From Streptomyces sp. NBC_01723 (GTDB lineage: Bacteria; Actinomycetota; Actinomycetes; Streptomycetales; Streptomycetaceae), in the NCBI RefSeq assembly GCF_036246005.1, contig NZ_CP109171.1, positions 3,026,001 to 3,090,000 on the forward strand: 64,000 bases of DNA, given 5' to 3'. Below are positions 9,263-15,863 of the stretch, one piece after another. Both the position numbers and the translations under genes were made by a program. Under the pieces are notes generated by a model. It saw only the letters and a program-made list of their open reading frames with translations, was not told where the DNA came from and made no database searches. Numbering within the stretch: the first letter of the stretch is position 1; every line of letters begins with the position of its first letter.

Positions 9263-10114
9263 ATGGCGGACGGTGCGGTGGATGCGGGCGTGGTCGGCGG
9301 GGGCGGTGAGCCCGACGTGTCCGACAGCCTCAGGACGTTCGGGGCGGTGGTCCAGGGGTTCCGGAAGCGGGCCGGGATGACGCAGGAGGAGTTGGCCGAA
9401 CGGGTTCGGTACTCCGTGCAGACCGTGGCGTCGGTTGAGCAGGGGCGGCGCTTTCCCACGGCGGAGTACGTACGGCGGGCCGAGGACGTGCTGGATGCGG
9501 CCGGGATCCTCAGCGGGGCCGTGCGGCACCTTTCCCGGCAGCCGGGGCTCGCGAGCTGGTTTCGGCAGTGGGCTGGGCTGGAGGCCACTGCCGTCAGCCT
9601 CAGTACGTATGAATGCCGGCTCGTACCGGGTCTGTTGCAGACGGAGACGTATGCGCGCGCGTTGTTCGAGAACCAGTTGCCTCCCCTGAGCGACGAACAG
9701 ATCGAGGCACGATGGATGGCGAGGACGGAACGGCAGAAACTGCTCCGGGAGCGGCCGAACACGGCGTTCAGCTTCATCGTCGAGGAGCATTTGTTCCTGC
9801 GCCGCACGGGCGGGGCAGATGCGACCCGGCAGCTGATCGAGCACGTAATGGAGCTGGCAGCTCTGCGCAATGTCGAAGTGCAGGTGATGCCGTTGGTACG
9901 GGCGGCTCATGCCGGCCTGGCCGGTCCCATGCAACTGCTGGAGACCCCCGAGGCCCGCTGGTTCGCCTACAACGAGGGACAGCGCGGGGGCCTGTTCGTC
10001 TCCGACCCGAAGGAAGTGAGCGTCCTCCAGATGAGGTATGCCAGGATGCGCTCACAGGCTCTCTCACTCGAAGACTCCCTGGGCCTGTTGCAGGAGATGC
10101 GAGGAGCCCGATGA
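9263..10114 (+). CDS. XRE-family helix-turn-helix regulator with DUF5753
   Basis: 283 residues from ATG 9263, chosen because GGAAGGTGG lies just upstream; GTG 9245 and GTG 9227 are alternatives. The N-terminal helix-turn-helix (FRKRAGMTQEELAERVRYS, then VASVEQGRRFPT) spans about residues 26-80. The rest is DUF5753 (VPGLLQTETYARALF, SFIVEEHLFLRR, FVSDPKEVS), an actinobacterial ligand/partner domain of unknown role. The 3' end overlaps the DUF397 gene by 4 bases. Such XRE-DUF397 pairs belong to the AbaA/WhiJ-like systems that influence development and antibiotic production; DUF397 proteins are thought to modulate the regulator. Confidence 0.9.
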   Translation: MADGAVDAGVVGGGGEPDVSDSLRTFGAVVQGFRKRAGMTQEELAERVRYSVQTVASVEQGRRFPTAEYVRRAEDVLDAAGILSGAVRHLSRQPGLASWFRQWAGLEATAVSLSTYECRLVPGLLQTETYARALFENQLPPLSDEQIEARWMARTERQKLLRERPNTAFSFIVEEHLFLRRTGGADATRQLIEHVMELAALRNVEVQVMPLVRAAHAGLAGPMQLLETPEARWFAYNEGQRGGLFVSDPKEVSVLQMRYARMRSQALSLEDSLGLLQEMRGAR

Positions 10115-10356
10115 GCAGCACTGAGCTGGCATGGTTCAAGAGCAGCTACAGCAGCGGCGGAGACGGTGACTGCGTTGAAGTAGGCATCGCCTGGTTCAAG
10201 AGCAGCTACAGCAGCAGCGGGGACGGTGATTGCGTCGAGGTCGCAACGTGCCCCGCCGCCGTCCACGTCCGTGACACCAAGGACCGGCGCGGCCCCCAGC
10301 TCGCCCTCTCCCCCGCCGCCTGGCGCGACTTCGTCGCCCACGCCTCGCACGGCTGA
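10111..10356 (+). CDS. DUF397 protein with duplicated N-terminal motif
   Basis: 81 residues from the ATG at 10111, overlapping the XRE stop (ATGA). DUF397 proteins are about 60-65 residues with one WFKSSYS..GDGDCVEVA motif, then a V.VRDTK segment and SPAAWRDFV. Here the first motif occurs twice: AWFKSSYSSGGDGDCVEV and again AWFKSSYSSSGDGDCVEV exactly 20 residues (60 bases) later, followed by a normal C-terminal half. The copies differ at several silent positions. It is presumably the partner of the XRE regulator immediately upstream. Confidence 0.9.
   Translation: MSSTELAWFKSSYSSGGDGDCVEVGIAWFKSSYSSSGDGDCVEVATCPAAVHVRDTKDRRGPQLALSPAAWRDFVAHASHG
10132..10251 (+). repeat. 60-bp tandem duplication inside the DUF397 gene
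   Basis: Two adjacent 60-base units, 10132-10191 and 10192-10251, each starting TGGTTCAAGAGCAGCTACAG. They differ at scattered, mostly third-codon, positions, so the duplication is not very recent and has kept frame. Confidence 0.85.
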
Positions 10357-10367
10357 GGCGAGGCACG

Positions 10368-11015
10368 TCACCGCAGGGCCTCCGCCACCTCCCGGGCCGC
10401 GTGCATCACGCGTTCGCCCACGCGTTCCGGGACCACCTCCGAGAGCATGACCACGCCCACGCTGCCCTCCACGCCCGTCACCCCGAGCAGCGGCGCGGCC
10501 GCCCCGCAGGCGCCGGCCTCCAGTTCGCCGTGGGTCAGGGTGTAGCCGGGGTCGTCCGCGGCGTCGCCGGGCTGGCGGGCGGAGAGGATGGCCTTGCCGG
10601 CGGCGCCGCGTTCCAGGGGGTGGCGGAAGCCCGCGCGGTAGGCGACGTGGTAGTCGGTCCAGGTGGGTTCGACGACGGCCACGGCCAGGGCCTCCGCTCC
10701 GTCCACCAGGGTCAGATGGGCCGTCGCCCCGATGTCCTCGGCCAGCGAGCGCAGGGCCGGCATGGCGGCCTCGCGGACGAGGGGGTGCACCTGGCGGCCC
10801 AGGCCCAGTACGCCGAGTCCGACCCGGGCGCGGCCGCCCAGGTCACGGCGTACCAGCGCGTGCTGTTCCAGCGTGGCGAGCAACCGGTAGACGACCGTCC
10901 GGTTCACGCCCAGCTTGTGGGACAGCTCGGTGACGGTCAGCCCGTGGTCCGTGTCGGCCAGCAGCTTGAGGACCCGCAGTCCCCGGTCGAGCGTCTGAGA
11001 GGTCTCCGCGGTCAC
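10368..11015 (-). CDS. IclR-family transcriptional regulator
   Basis: 215 residues. GTG 11015 is preferred over GTG 11024 because AAGGAG lies 9 bases before it; the upstream GTG would sit directly on that motif. The N-terminal winged helix (LDRGLRVLKLLADTDHGLTVTELSHKLGVNRTVVYRLLATLE, about residues 8-50) is typical IclR. The C-terminal effector domain is present (GATAHLTLVDGAEALAVAVVEP, RAGFRHPLERGAAGKAIL) but somewhat short at its end. It is convergent with the DUF397 gene only 11 bases away. Effector and targets are unknown; no catabolic operon sits beside it. Confidence 0.88.
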   Translation of the reverse strand: MTAETSQTLDRGLRVLKLLADTDHGLTVTELSHKLGVNRTVVYRLLATLEQHALVRRDLGGRARVGLGVLGLGRQVHPLVREAAMPALRSLAEDIGATAHLTLVDGAEALAVAVVEPTWTDYHVAYRAGFRHPLERGAAGKAILSARQPGDAADDPGYTLTHGELEAGACGAAAPLLGVTGVEGSVGVVMLSEVVPERVGERVMHAAREVAEALR

Positions 11016-11311
11016 GACGCCCACTCCTTAGTGGTGAGGTCGGCGGCCCCCTCGCGGCGGATGCGTCACCGAGTCCCGTCAGTGACGCGCTTCAGAGGCC
11101 GCCGATCGGCTGACGGTCCGGCCTCTTACCCGGGCCCCGTCGCTTCACGGCTGCGCTCCGCGGCGGCGCTGCCACGGGGCGTGTGCGTAGCGGGACAGTA
11201 ACGACCAGGTCCGCTCAGCGGAAGGCTCCGTCCAGAATCCGGGCGGCAACCGTTATCCACTGCCGGTGTTTGTCCTGGTACGTACCGCACACGCCGCCGA
11301 GGGGGGCGGCG

Positions 11312-13108
11312 TCACTTCATGCGCGTCGCCCACTCCTGCACCTTGGCGATGCGCTGGCGCAGCTGTCCGCCGGTGGCCTCGGCGCTGGGCGGGCCGCCGC
11401 ACACGCGGCGCAGTTCGGTGTGGATCACGCCGTGCGGCTTGCCGCTCTGGTGGACGTAGGCGCCGACCATCGTGTTGAGCTGCTTGCGCAGCTCCATCAG
11501 CTCCTTGTGGGAGACGACCGGGCGCCGCTCGGCGGGCAGTTCGAGCAGGTCGGCCTCGTCGTCGGGCTTCTTGCGGCTGTGCGCGATCTGGCGGGCCTGG
11601 CGCTTCTGGAGGAGGAGCTGGACCTGGTCGGGTTCGAGGAGCCCCGGGATGCCGAGGTAGTCCTGCTCCTCCTCGCTGCCCGGGTGGGCCTGCATGCCGA
11701 ACTCGGCGCCGTTGTACATGACCCGGTCGAAGGTGGCCTCGGACTCCAGCGCCTCGAAGGAGAACTGCTCCTGCTCGCCGGTGTCCTCGTCCTGCTCCCG
11801 GTTCGCCTCCTCCATCTCCTTCTCGGACTCGGCGTACGGGTCCTCCTCGCCGTCCTTCTTGGGCTTGTCGAGGACGTGGTCGCGCTCGCGTTCCATTTCG
11901 TTCGCGAACGTGAGGAGGTCGGGCACGGTGGGGAGGAAGACGGAGGCGGTCTCGCCGCGTCGCCTGGAGCGGACGAAGCGGCCCACGGCCTGGGCGAAGA
12001 AGAGGGGGGTCGAGATCGTGGTGGCGTAGACGCCCACCGCCAGGCGCGGCACGTCGACGCCCTCGGACACCATGCGGACGGCGACCATCCAGCGGGAGTT
12101 GTCCTGACTGAAGGTGTCGATGTTCTTGGACGCGCCGACGTCGTCGGAGAGTACGACGGTGGCCTTGTCGCCGGTGATCTCGCGGATCAGCTTGGCGTAG
12201 GCGCGGGCGGCGTCCTGGTCGGCGGCGATGACGAGGGCGCCGGCGTCCGGGATGGCCTTGCGGACCTCGGTGAGCCGCTGGTCGGCGGCGCGGAGTACGG
12301 CGGGCATCCACTCGCCGCGCGGGTCGAGCGCGGTGCGCCAGGCCTGGCTGACGGCGTCCTTGGTCATCGGCTCGCCGAGCCGCGCCGCGATCTCGTCGCC
12401 CGCCTTCGTGCGCCAGCGCATGTTGCCGCTGTAGCTCATGAAGATGACGGGGCGCACGACGCCGTCGGCGAGCGCGGAGCCGTACCCGTAGGTGTAGTCG
12501 GCGGCGGAGCGGCGGATGCCGTCGTTGCCCTCCTCGTACGTGACGAAGGGGATCGGGTTGGTGTCCGAGCGGAAGGGCGTGCCGGTGAGCGCGAGGCGCC
12601 GGGTGGCCGGCTCGAACGCCTCCAGGCAGGCCTCGCCCCAGGACTTGGAGTCGCCGGCGTGGTGGATCTCGTCGAGGATGACGAGAGTCTTGCGCTGCTC
12701 GGAGCGGTTGCGGTGCAGCATCGGGCGGACGCCGACGCCCGCGTACGTGATGGCGATGCCGTGGTACTCGCGGCTGAGCGGACCGGCGCTGTACTCGGGG
12801 TCGAGCTTGATGCCTATCCGGGCCGCGGCCTCCGCCCACTGCTTCTTCAGGTGCTCGGTCGGCGCGACCACGGTCACCTGCTGCACGACGTGGTGGTGCA
12901 GCAGCCAGGACGCCAGCGTCAGCGCGAACGTGGTCTTTCCGGCGCCGGGTGTGGCGACCGCCAGGAAGTCCCGGGGCTGTTCCTGGAGGTACTTCTCCAT
13001 CGCCCCCTCCTGCCAGGCCCGCAGCTTGCTGGCGGTGCCCCAGGGGGCACGGCCGGGGAAGGCCGGGGACAGGTGGTGCGAGGTGCTGGAGCTGGCGGTG
13101 GTAGTCAC
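11312..13108 (-). CDS. DEAD/DEAH-type superfamily 2 helicase
   Basis: 598 residues from GTG 13108. Helicase motifs: Walker A ATPGAGKTT (near residue 52), Walker B DEIHH (near 146), motif III LTGTP, and motif VI QAVGRFVRSRR (about 390). The overall arrangement resembles the XPB/RAD25-like and type-III-restriction ResA-like helicases of actinobacteria. An acidic Glu-rich stretch (about 420-460) and a helical C-terminus follow the core. No methylase or nuclease neighbours were found, so a general nucleic-acid repair or remodelling role is more likely than restriction. The ~290-bp region upstream of the IclR gene holds only this gene's 3' flank. Confidence 0.85.
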   Translation of the reverse strand: MTTTASSSTSHHLSPAFPGRAPWGTASKLRAWQEGAMEKYLQEQPRDFLAVATPGAGKTTFALTLASWLLHHHVVQQVTVVAPTEHLKKQWAEAAARIGIKLDPEYSAGPLSREYHGIAITYAGVGVRPMLHRNRSEQRKTLVILDEIHHAGDSKSWGEACLEAFEPATRRLALTGTPFRSDTNPIPFVTYEEGNDGIRRSAADYTYGYGSALADGVVRPVIFMSYSGNMRWRTKAGDEIAARLGEPMTKDAVSQAWRTALDPRGEWMPAVLRAADQRLTEVRKAIPDAGALVIAADQDAARAYAKLIREITGDKATVVLSDDVGASKNIDTFSQDNSRWMVAVRMVSEGVDVPRLAVGVYATTISTPLFFAQAVGRFVRSRRRGETASVFLPTVPDLLTFANEMERERDHVLDKPKKDGEEDPYAESEKEMEEANREQDEDTGEQEQFSFEALESEATFDRVMYNGAEFGMQAHPGSEEEQDYLGIPGLLEPDQVQLLLQKRQARQIAHSRKKPDDEADLLELPAERRPVVSHKELMELRKQLNTMVGAYVHQSGKPHGVIHTELRRVCGGPPSAEATGGQLRQRIAKVQEWATRMK

Positions 13109-13190
13109 GGTCTCCGAAGGGGGTAGAGCGGCTCGGCCACGTATGACAACCGGGCCACCCTACCGGCGCCCCGGCGCGATCGACGCGCGC

Positions 13191-13213
13191 ACCGGGGTGG
13201 GTCACCCCCGGGT
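13191..13213. terminator. Possible GC-rich terminator hairpin downstream of the MFS gene
   Basis: ACCGGGGTG and CACCCCCGGGT pair around a GGT loop with one bulged C. It lies between the MFS stop and the helicase start, both on the minus strand. No T-run follows, as is usual in Streptomyces. Confidence 0.35.
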
Positions 13214-13299
13214 GGGACGGACGTCACAACCGCCCCGGCGCACCCGCGCGCCGCACCGGGCTCACCGCGACGGCCGGCCGCGCACCGCCGGCGCCGTGC

Positions 13300-14769
13300 T
13301 CACCGCGCCCGCAGCCGCGTCGCCACCCACGCCCCGACCAGCGCCACGCCCGCCATCGGCAGGAACACCGCCGCGAAGGCCGCCGGATGGGAGCCGGTCG
13401 CCTGCGTGGCCGCGTGGCTGACCGTGCCGCCGCCGAGGGCCGCGAAGGCGGCGCCGCCGACCGACAGCAGGACGACGTTGGAGAGGCCGTCGGAGATCTG
13501 GAGGGCGGCGGAGTTGCTGCCGGCCTCCTCGGGGGCGGAGAGCTTGAGCAGGAGCACGCTGGTGGAGGAGATCACCAGGCCCATCCCGAAGCAGCCGAAG
13601 CCCCAGGCGACGGCCACCGTCCAGGCGGGTACGGCGTCGATCAGCACGCTGGGTGCCGTGGTGATGGCCGCCCCCACCAGGACCATGCCGAGGGCCATCA
13701 GGCGCTCGCGGTGGGGTTCCAGGCGCGGCCGGGACTGGAGCCAGGACCCCGCGGCCCAGGTCGCACCGCCCGCGGCGAGGGACAGGCCGGCCAGCGTGGG
13801 GCTGAGGCCGCGCTGCGTGACCAGCATCAGCGGTACGAAGGACTCGGCGGCGATGAAGGACCCGGCGGCGATCCCGCGCAGCAGCACCACGGAGGGCAGC
13901 CCGCGCACCGCCCGGTAGGTGCCGCGCGGCAGCAGGCCGAAGACGGCCGGGACGAGCAGCGCCACGCCCACCGCGCCGGGCAGGAGCGAGACCCAGCGCA
14001 GGTCCTGGGCGGCGTACTGGAGCAGACCCGCGCCCAGTGAGATGGCGAGGGCGAGCCGGATGCGGCGGCCGTCGAAGGAGGCGGGCGCGTTCCCGCCGCC
14101 GACGGCACCGGACGCTCGGGCGCGTATCTGCGGCAGCGCGAGCGCCAGCGGGAAGACGACGAGCACCGGGATGCCGACGAACACCCAGCGCCAGCCGAGG
14201 TGCTCGGTCACCGCGCCGGAGGCGAGCGGGCCGACGACCGACGGGACGACCCAGCCCGCCGCGAACGCCGCCATGATCGCGGGCCGCAGCCGCTCCGGGT
14301 AGGCCCGCCCGACGACGACGTAGAGGGCGACGATCACCAGGCCGCCGCCGAGCCCCTGCACGGCCCGCCCGAGGATGAACAGCCACATCGTGCCGGCCGT
14401 CCCGGACAGCACGAGGCCCACCGCGAAGGCGGCGATGCCAGAGGTCAGCGGCGCCAGCGGGCCCCGCCGGTCCGACCACTGGCCGGAGAGCACCATCCCG
14501 AAGAGACTCGTCGTGAAGTACCCCGAGAACGCGAACGCGTACAGCGACACCCCGTCCAGCTCCCGCGCCGCCACCGGCATCGCCGTACCGACCGCCGTCG
14601 CCTCGAAGGCGATCAGCACGATGACGGAGACGATGCCGATGCTCAGCGCCCGGTAGGCGCGGCTCAGCACGGTCTCGTCGGGGACGGCGGGGTCGGAGGG
14701 AACGGAGGGTGCGCCGGCGGTCGCGGCGGGGACGGCGACATCGGTGTCGCGGGGCTCAGGGACGGTCAT
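13300..14769 (-). CDS. MFS transporter, drug-exporter type
   Basis: 489 residues from ATG 14769 (GTG 14790 is possible; neither has a clear ribosome-binding site, so a leaderless start is conceivable). About 12-14 hydrophobic helices are predicted. The MFS signature after helix 2 reads GQWSDRRGPL, and motif C-like GRAVQGLGGGLVIVALYVV fits the DHA-type antiporters. Likely a proton-coupled efflux pump for a toxic compound; the substrate is not deducible. There is no regulator immediately adjacent; the nearest gene upstream is a tRNA. Confidence 0.87.
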   Translation of the reverse strand: MTVPEPRDTDVAVPAATAGAPSVPSDPAVPDETVLSRAYRALSIGIVSVIVLIAFEATAVGTAMPVAARELDGVSLYAFAFSGYFTTSLFGMVLSGQWSDRRGPLAPLTSGIAAFAVGLVLSGTAGTMWLFILGRAVQGLGGGLVIVALYVVVGRAYPERLRPAIMAAFAAGWVVPSVVGPLASGAVTEHLGWRWVFVGIPVLVVFPLALALPQIRARASGAVGGGNAPASFDGRRIRLALAISLGAGLLQYAAQDLRWVSLLPGAVGVALLVPAVFGLLPRGTYRAVRGLPSVVLLRGIAAGSFIAAESFVPLMLVTQRGLSPTLAGLSLAAGGATWAAGSWLQSRPRLEPHRERLMALGMVLVGAAITTAPSVLIDAVPAWTVAVAWGFGCFGMGLVISSTSVLLLKLSAPEEAGSNSAALQISDGLSNVVLLSVGGAAFAALGGGTVSHAATQATGSHPAAFAAVFLPMAGVALVGAWVATRLRAR

Positions 14770-14901
14770 GGTCGCCAGGGTAAGGGCCACAGCACCGCTT
14801 GACCCCTGTCGGGAGGCGGTACCGGACCGGGACCTTGGTCGTACGACCCGCCCCGTTCATGAACGCGGTATGGCAGTCGTGTTGCGGCCCCGCCGGACTC
14901 C

Positions 14902-14930
14902 TTGAGCACCCGCGCCGGCCGCCCTACGGT
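14902..14930 (+). promoter_or_regulatory. Promoter of tRNA-Cys
   Basis: TTGAGC (14902-14907) and TACGGT (14925-14930) are separated by exactly 17 bases, a good principal-sigma (HrdB-like) match. Transcription would start near 14937, just before the tRNA at 14951. Confidence 0.6.
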
Positions 14931-14950
14931 CGGTCACGAGTGAGGGACAC

Positions 14951-15025
14951 GGCCGTGTGCCCGAGTGGTTCAGGGGCTCGCCTGCAAAGCGAGTTACGCG
15001 GGTTCGAATCCCGCCACGGCCTCCA
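14951..15025 (+). tRNA. tRNA-Cys (GCA)
   Basis: Full cloverleaf: acceptor GGCCGTG pairs with CACGGCC; anticodon stem CTCGC/GCGAG encloses loop CTGCAAA with anticodon GCA; the T arm is GCGGG-TTCGAAT-CCCGC. The discriminator base is T (15022), which is the identity base of tRNA-Cys, and CCA is encoded (15023-15025). Streptomyces usually has a single tRNA-Cys gene. Confidence 0.97.
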
Positions 15026-15689
15026 CGGCCTCCGCGGCTGCCGCGTGGTGCAGCAGCCACAGGCTGAAGACGAGGGTCGAGACGTCCGGCGTGAGCGGGC
15101 GTGGGTCCGCGTCGGACGGGTGCCAGGTCGATACCGCGCCCGTCGCGCCGTCGACCGCCACGTCGGCTCCGTCGGGGAGCCGGCCCAGCCGGACCAGGTG
15201 GGCAGGCGGCGCCTCCGCGAACTCCGTGCCGTAGTACTCCGCGAGGGTCGGCAGCGCCATTCCGTCGGTGTCCGCCAGCAGCGGGAAGGTGTCCTCCGGC
15301 AGGCCCGTCTCCCGCAGGAAGCGGCGGGTGGGCTCGTGGGTGAGGGCCGGGGGGAAGTCGACGTCCTCGAAGCGGGCCACCCGGCCCCGGCCCAACTCGC
15401 GGGTCAGCAGCCGGTAGGGCAGATCCAGGGCGAGGCCGGACGTCGTGCGCCGGCCCGCCGACACGAGCAGACAGCCGATCAGCGCCGCCGACGTCCAGAA
15501 CAGCGGCGTCTCGCGCCCCGGCGGCGCCGGGCAGCGGGAGGGCTCCCGCGCCGAGGCCGTGGTGAGGCGGGCGAGGGTCAGCAGGGACGGCAGGGACGGC
15601 AGGCGCTGTGGCGCCTCAGTCGTGTCCGTCGTGTCCGTCGTGTCCGTCGTGTCCGTCGTGTCCGTCGCATCCTTCGTGACCGCCTGCAT
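14994..15689 (-). CDS. SUKH-4 family immunity-like protein
   Basis: 231 residues from ATG 15689, preceded by GGGGGAG. An unusual Asp-Thr-Thr repeat (residues about 8-23) comes first, then a conserved body. The pattern TRRFLRETGLPEDTF ... LPTLAEYYGTEF ... DVAVDGATGAVSTW matches the SUKH-4 family, proteins that often act as toxin immunity factors in Streptomyces. No toxin gene sits next to it, so this may be an orphan immunity gene. Its last ten codons and TAA stop lie inside the tRNA-Cys gene on the opposite strand. Confidence 0.75.
   Translation of the reverse strand: MQAVTKDATDTTDTTDTTDTTDTTEAPQRLPSLPSLLTLARLTTASAREPSRCPAPPGRETPLFWTSAALIGCLLVSAGRRTTSGLALDLPYRLLTRELGRGRVARFEDVDFPPALTHEPTRRFLRETGLPEDTFPLLADTDGMALPTLAEYYGTEFAEAPPAHLVRLGRLPDGADVAVDGATGAVSTWHPSDADPRPLTPDVSTLVFSLWLLHHAAAAEAVEAVAGFEPA
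15622..15666. repeat. Five-unit 9-bp tandem repeat (GTGTCCGTC)
   Basis: Five exact copies of GTGTCCGTC in a row. On the minus strand they encode the Asp-Thr-Thr repeat near the N-terminus of the SUKH-4 protein. The exactness and the 9-base period suggest a slippage-prone tract that would change length in frame. Confidence 0.9.
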
Positions 15690-15863
15690 CGTCTCCCCCG
15701 GGTGTGCTCGAGCGCGGTGGGAGCGGCAGTCGTCCCCACCGCTTCGCAGCCTAGGGCCCGCCACTGACAACGCCCCGTCGCACGGGCCCCGCCCGTCCCG
15801 CTACGTAGGACGCGTCCCGTGCCGCGCGCGTTGCCTCCCGGGCGAAGGGCGTCGGGAAGGGCG

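Noticed and set aside
11312..13108. Possible restriction or phage-defence helicase
   Set aside because: No nuclease, methylase or other defence gene adjacent; helicase motifs alone are not enough.
15622..15666. Binding-site iterons or origin
   Set aside because: The units are directly coding, in frame, within the SUKH-4 gene, and no replication gene is near.
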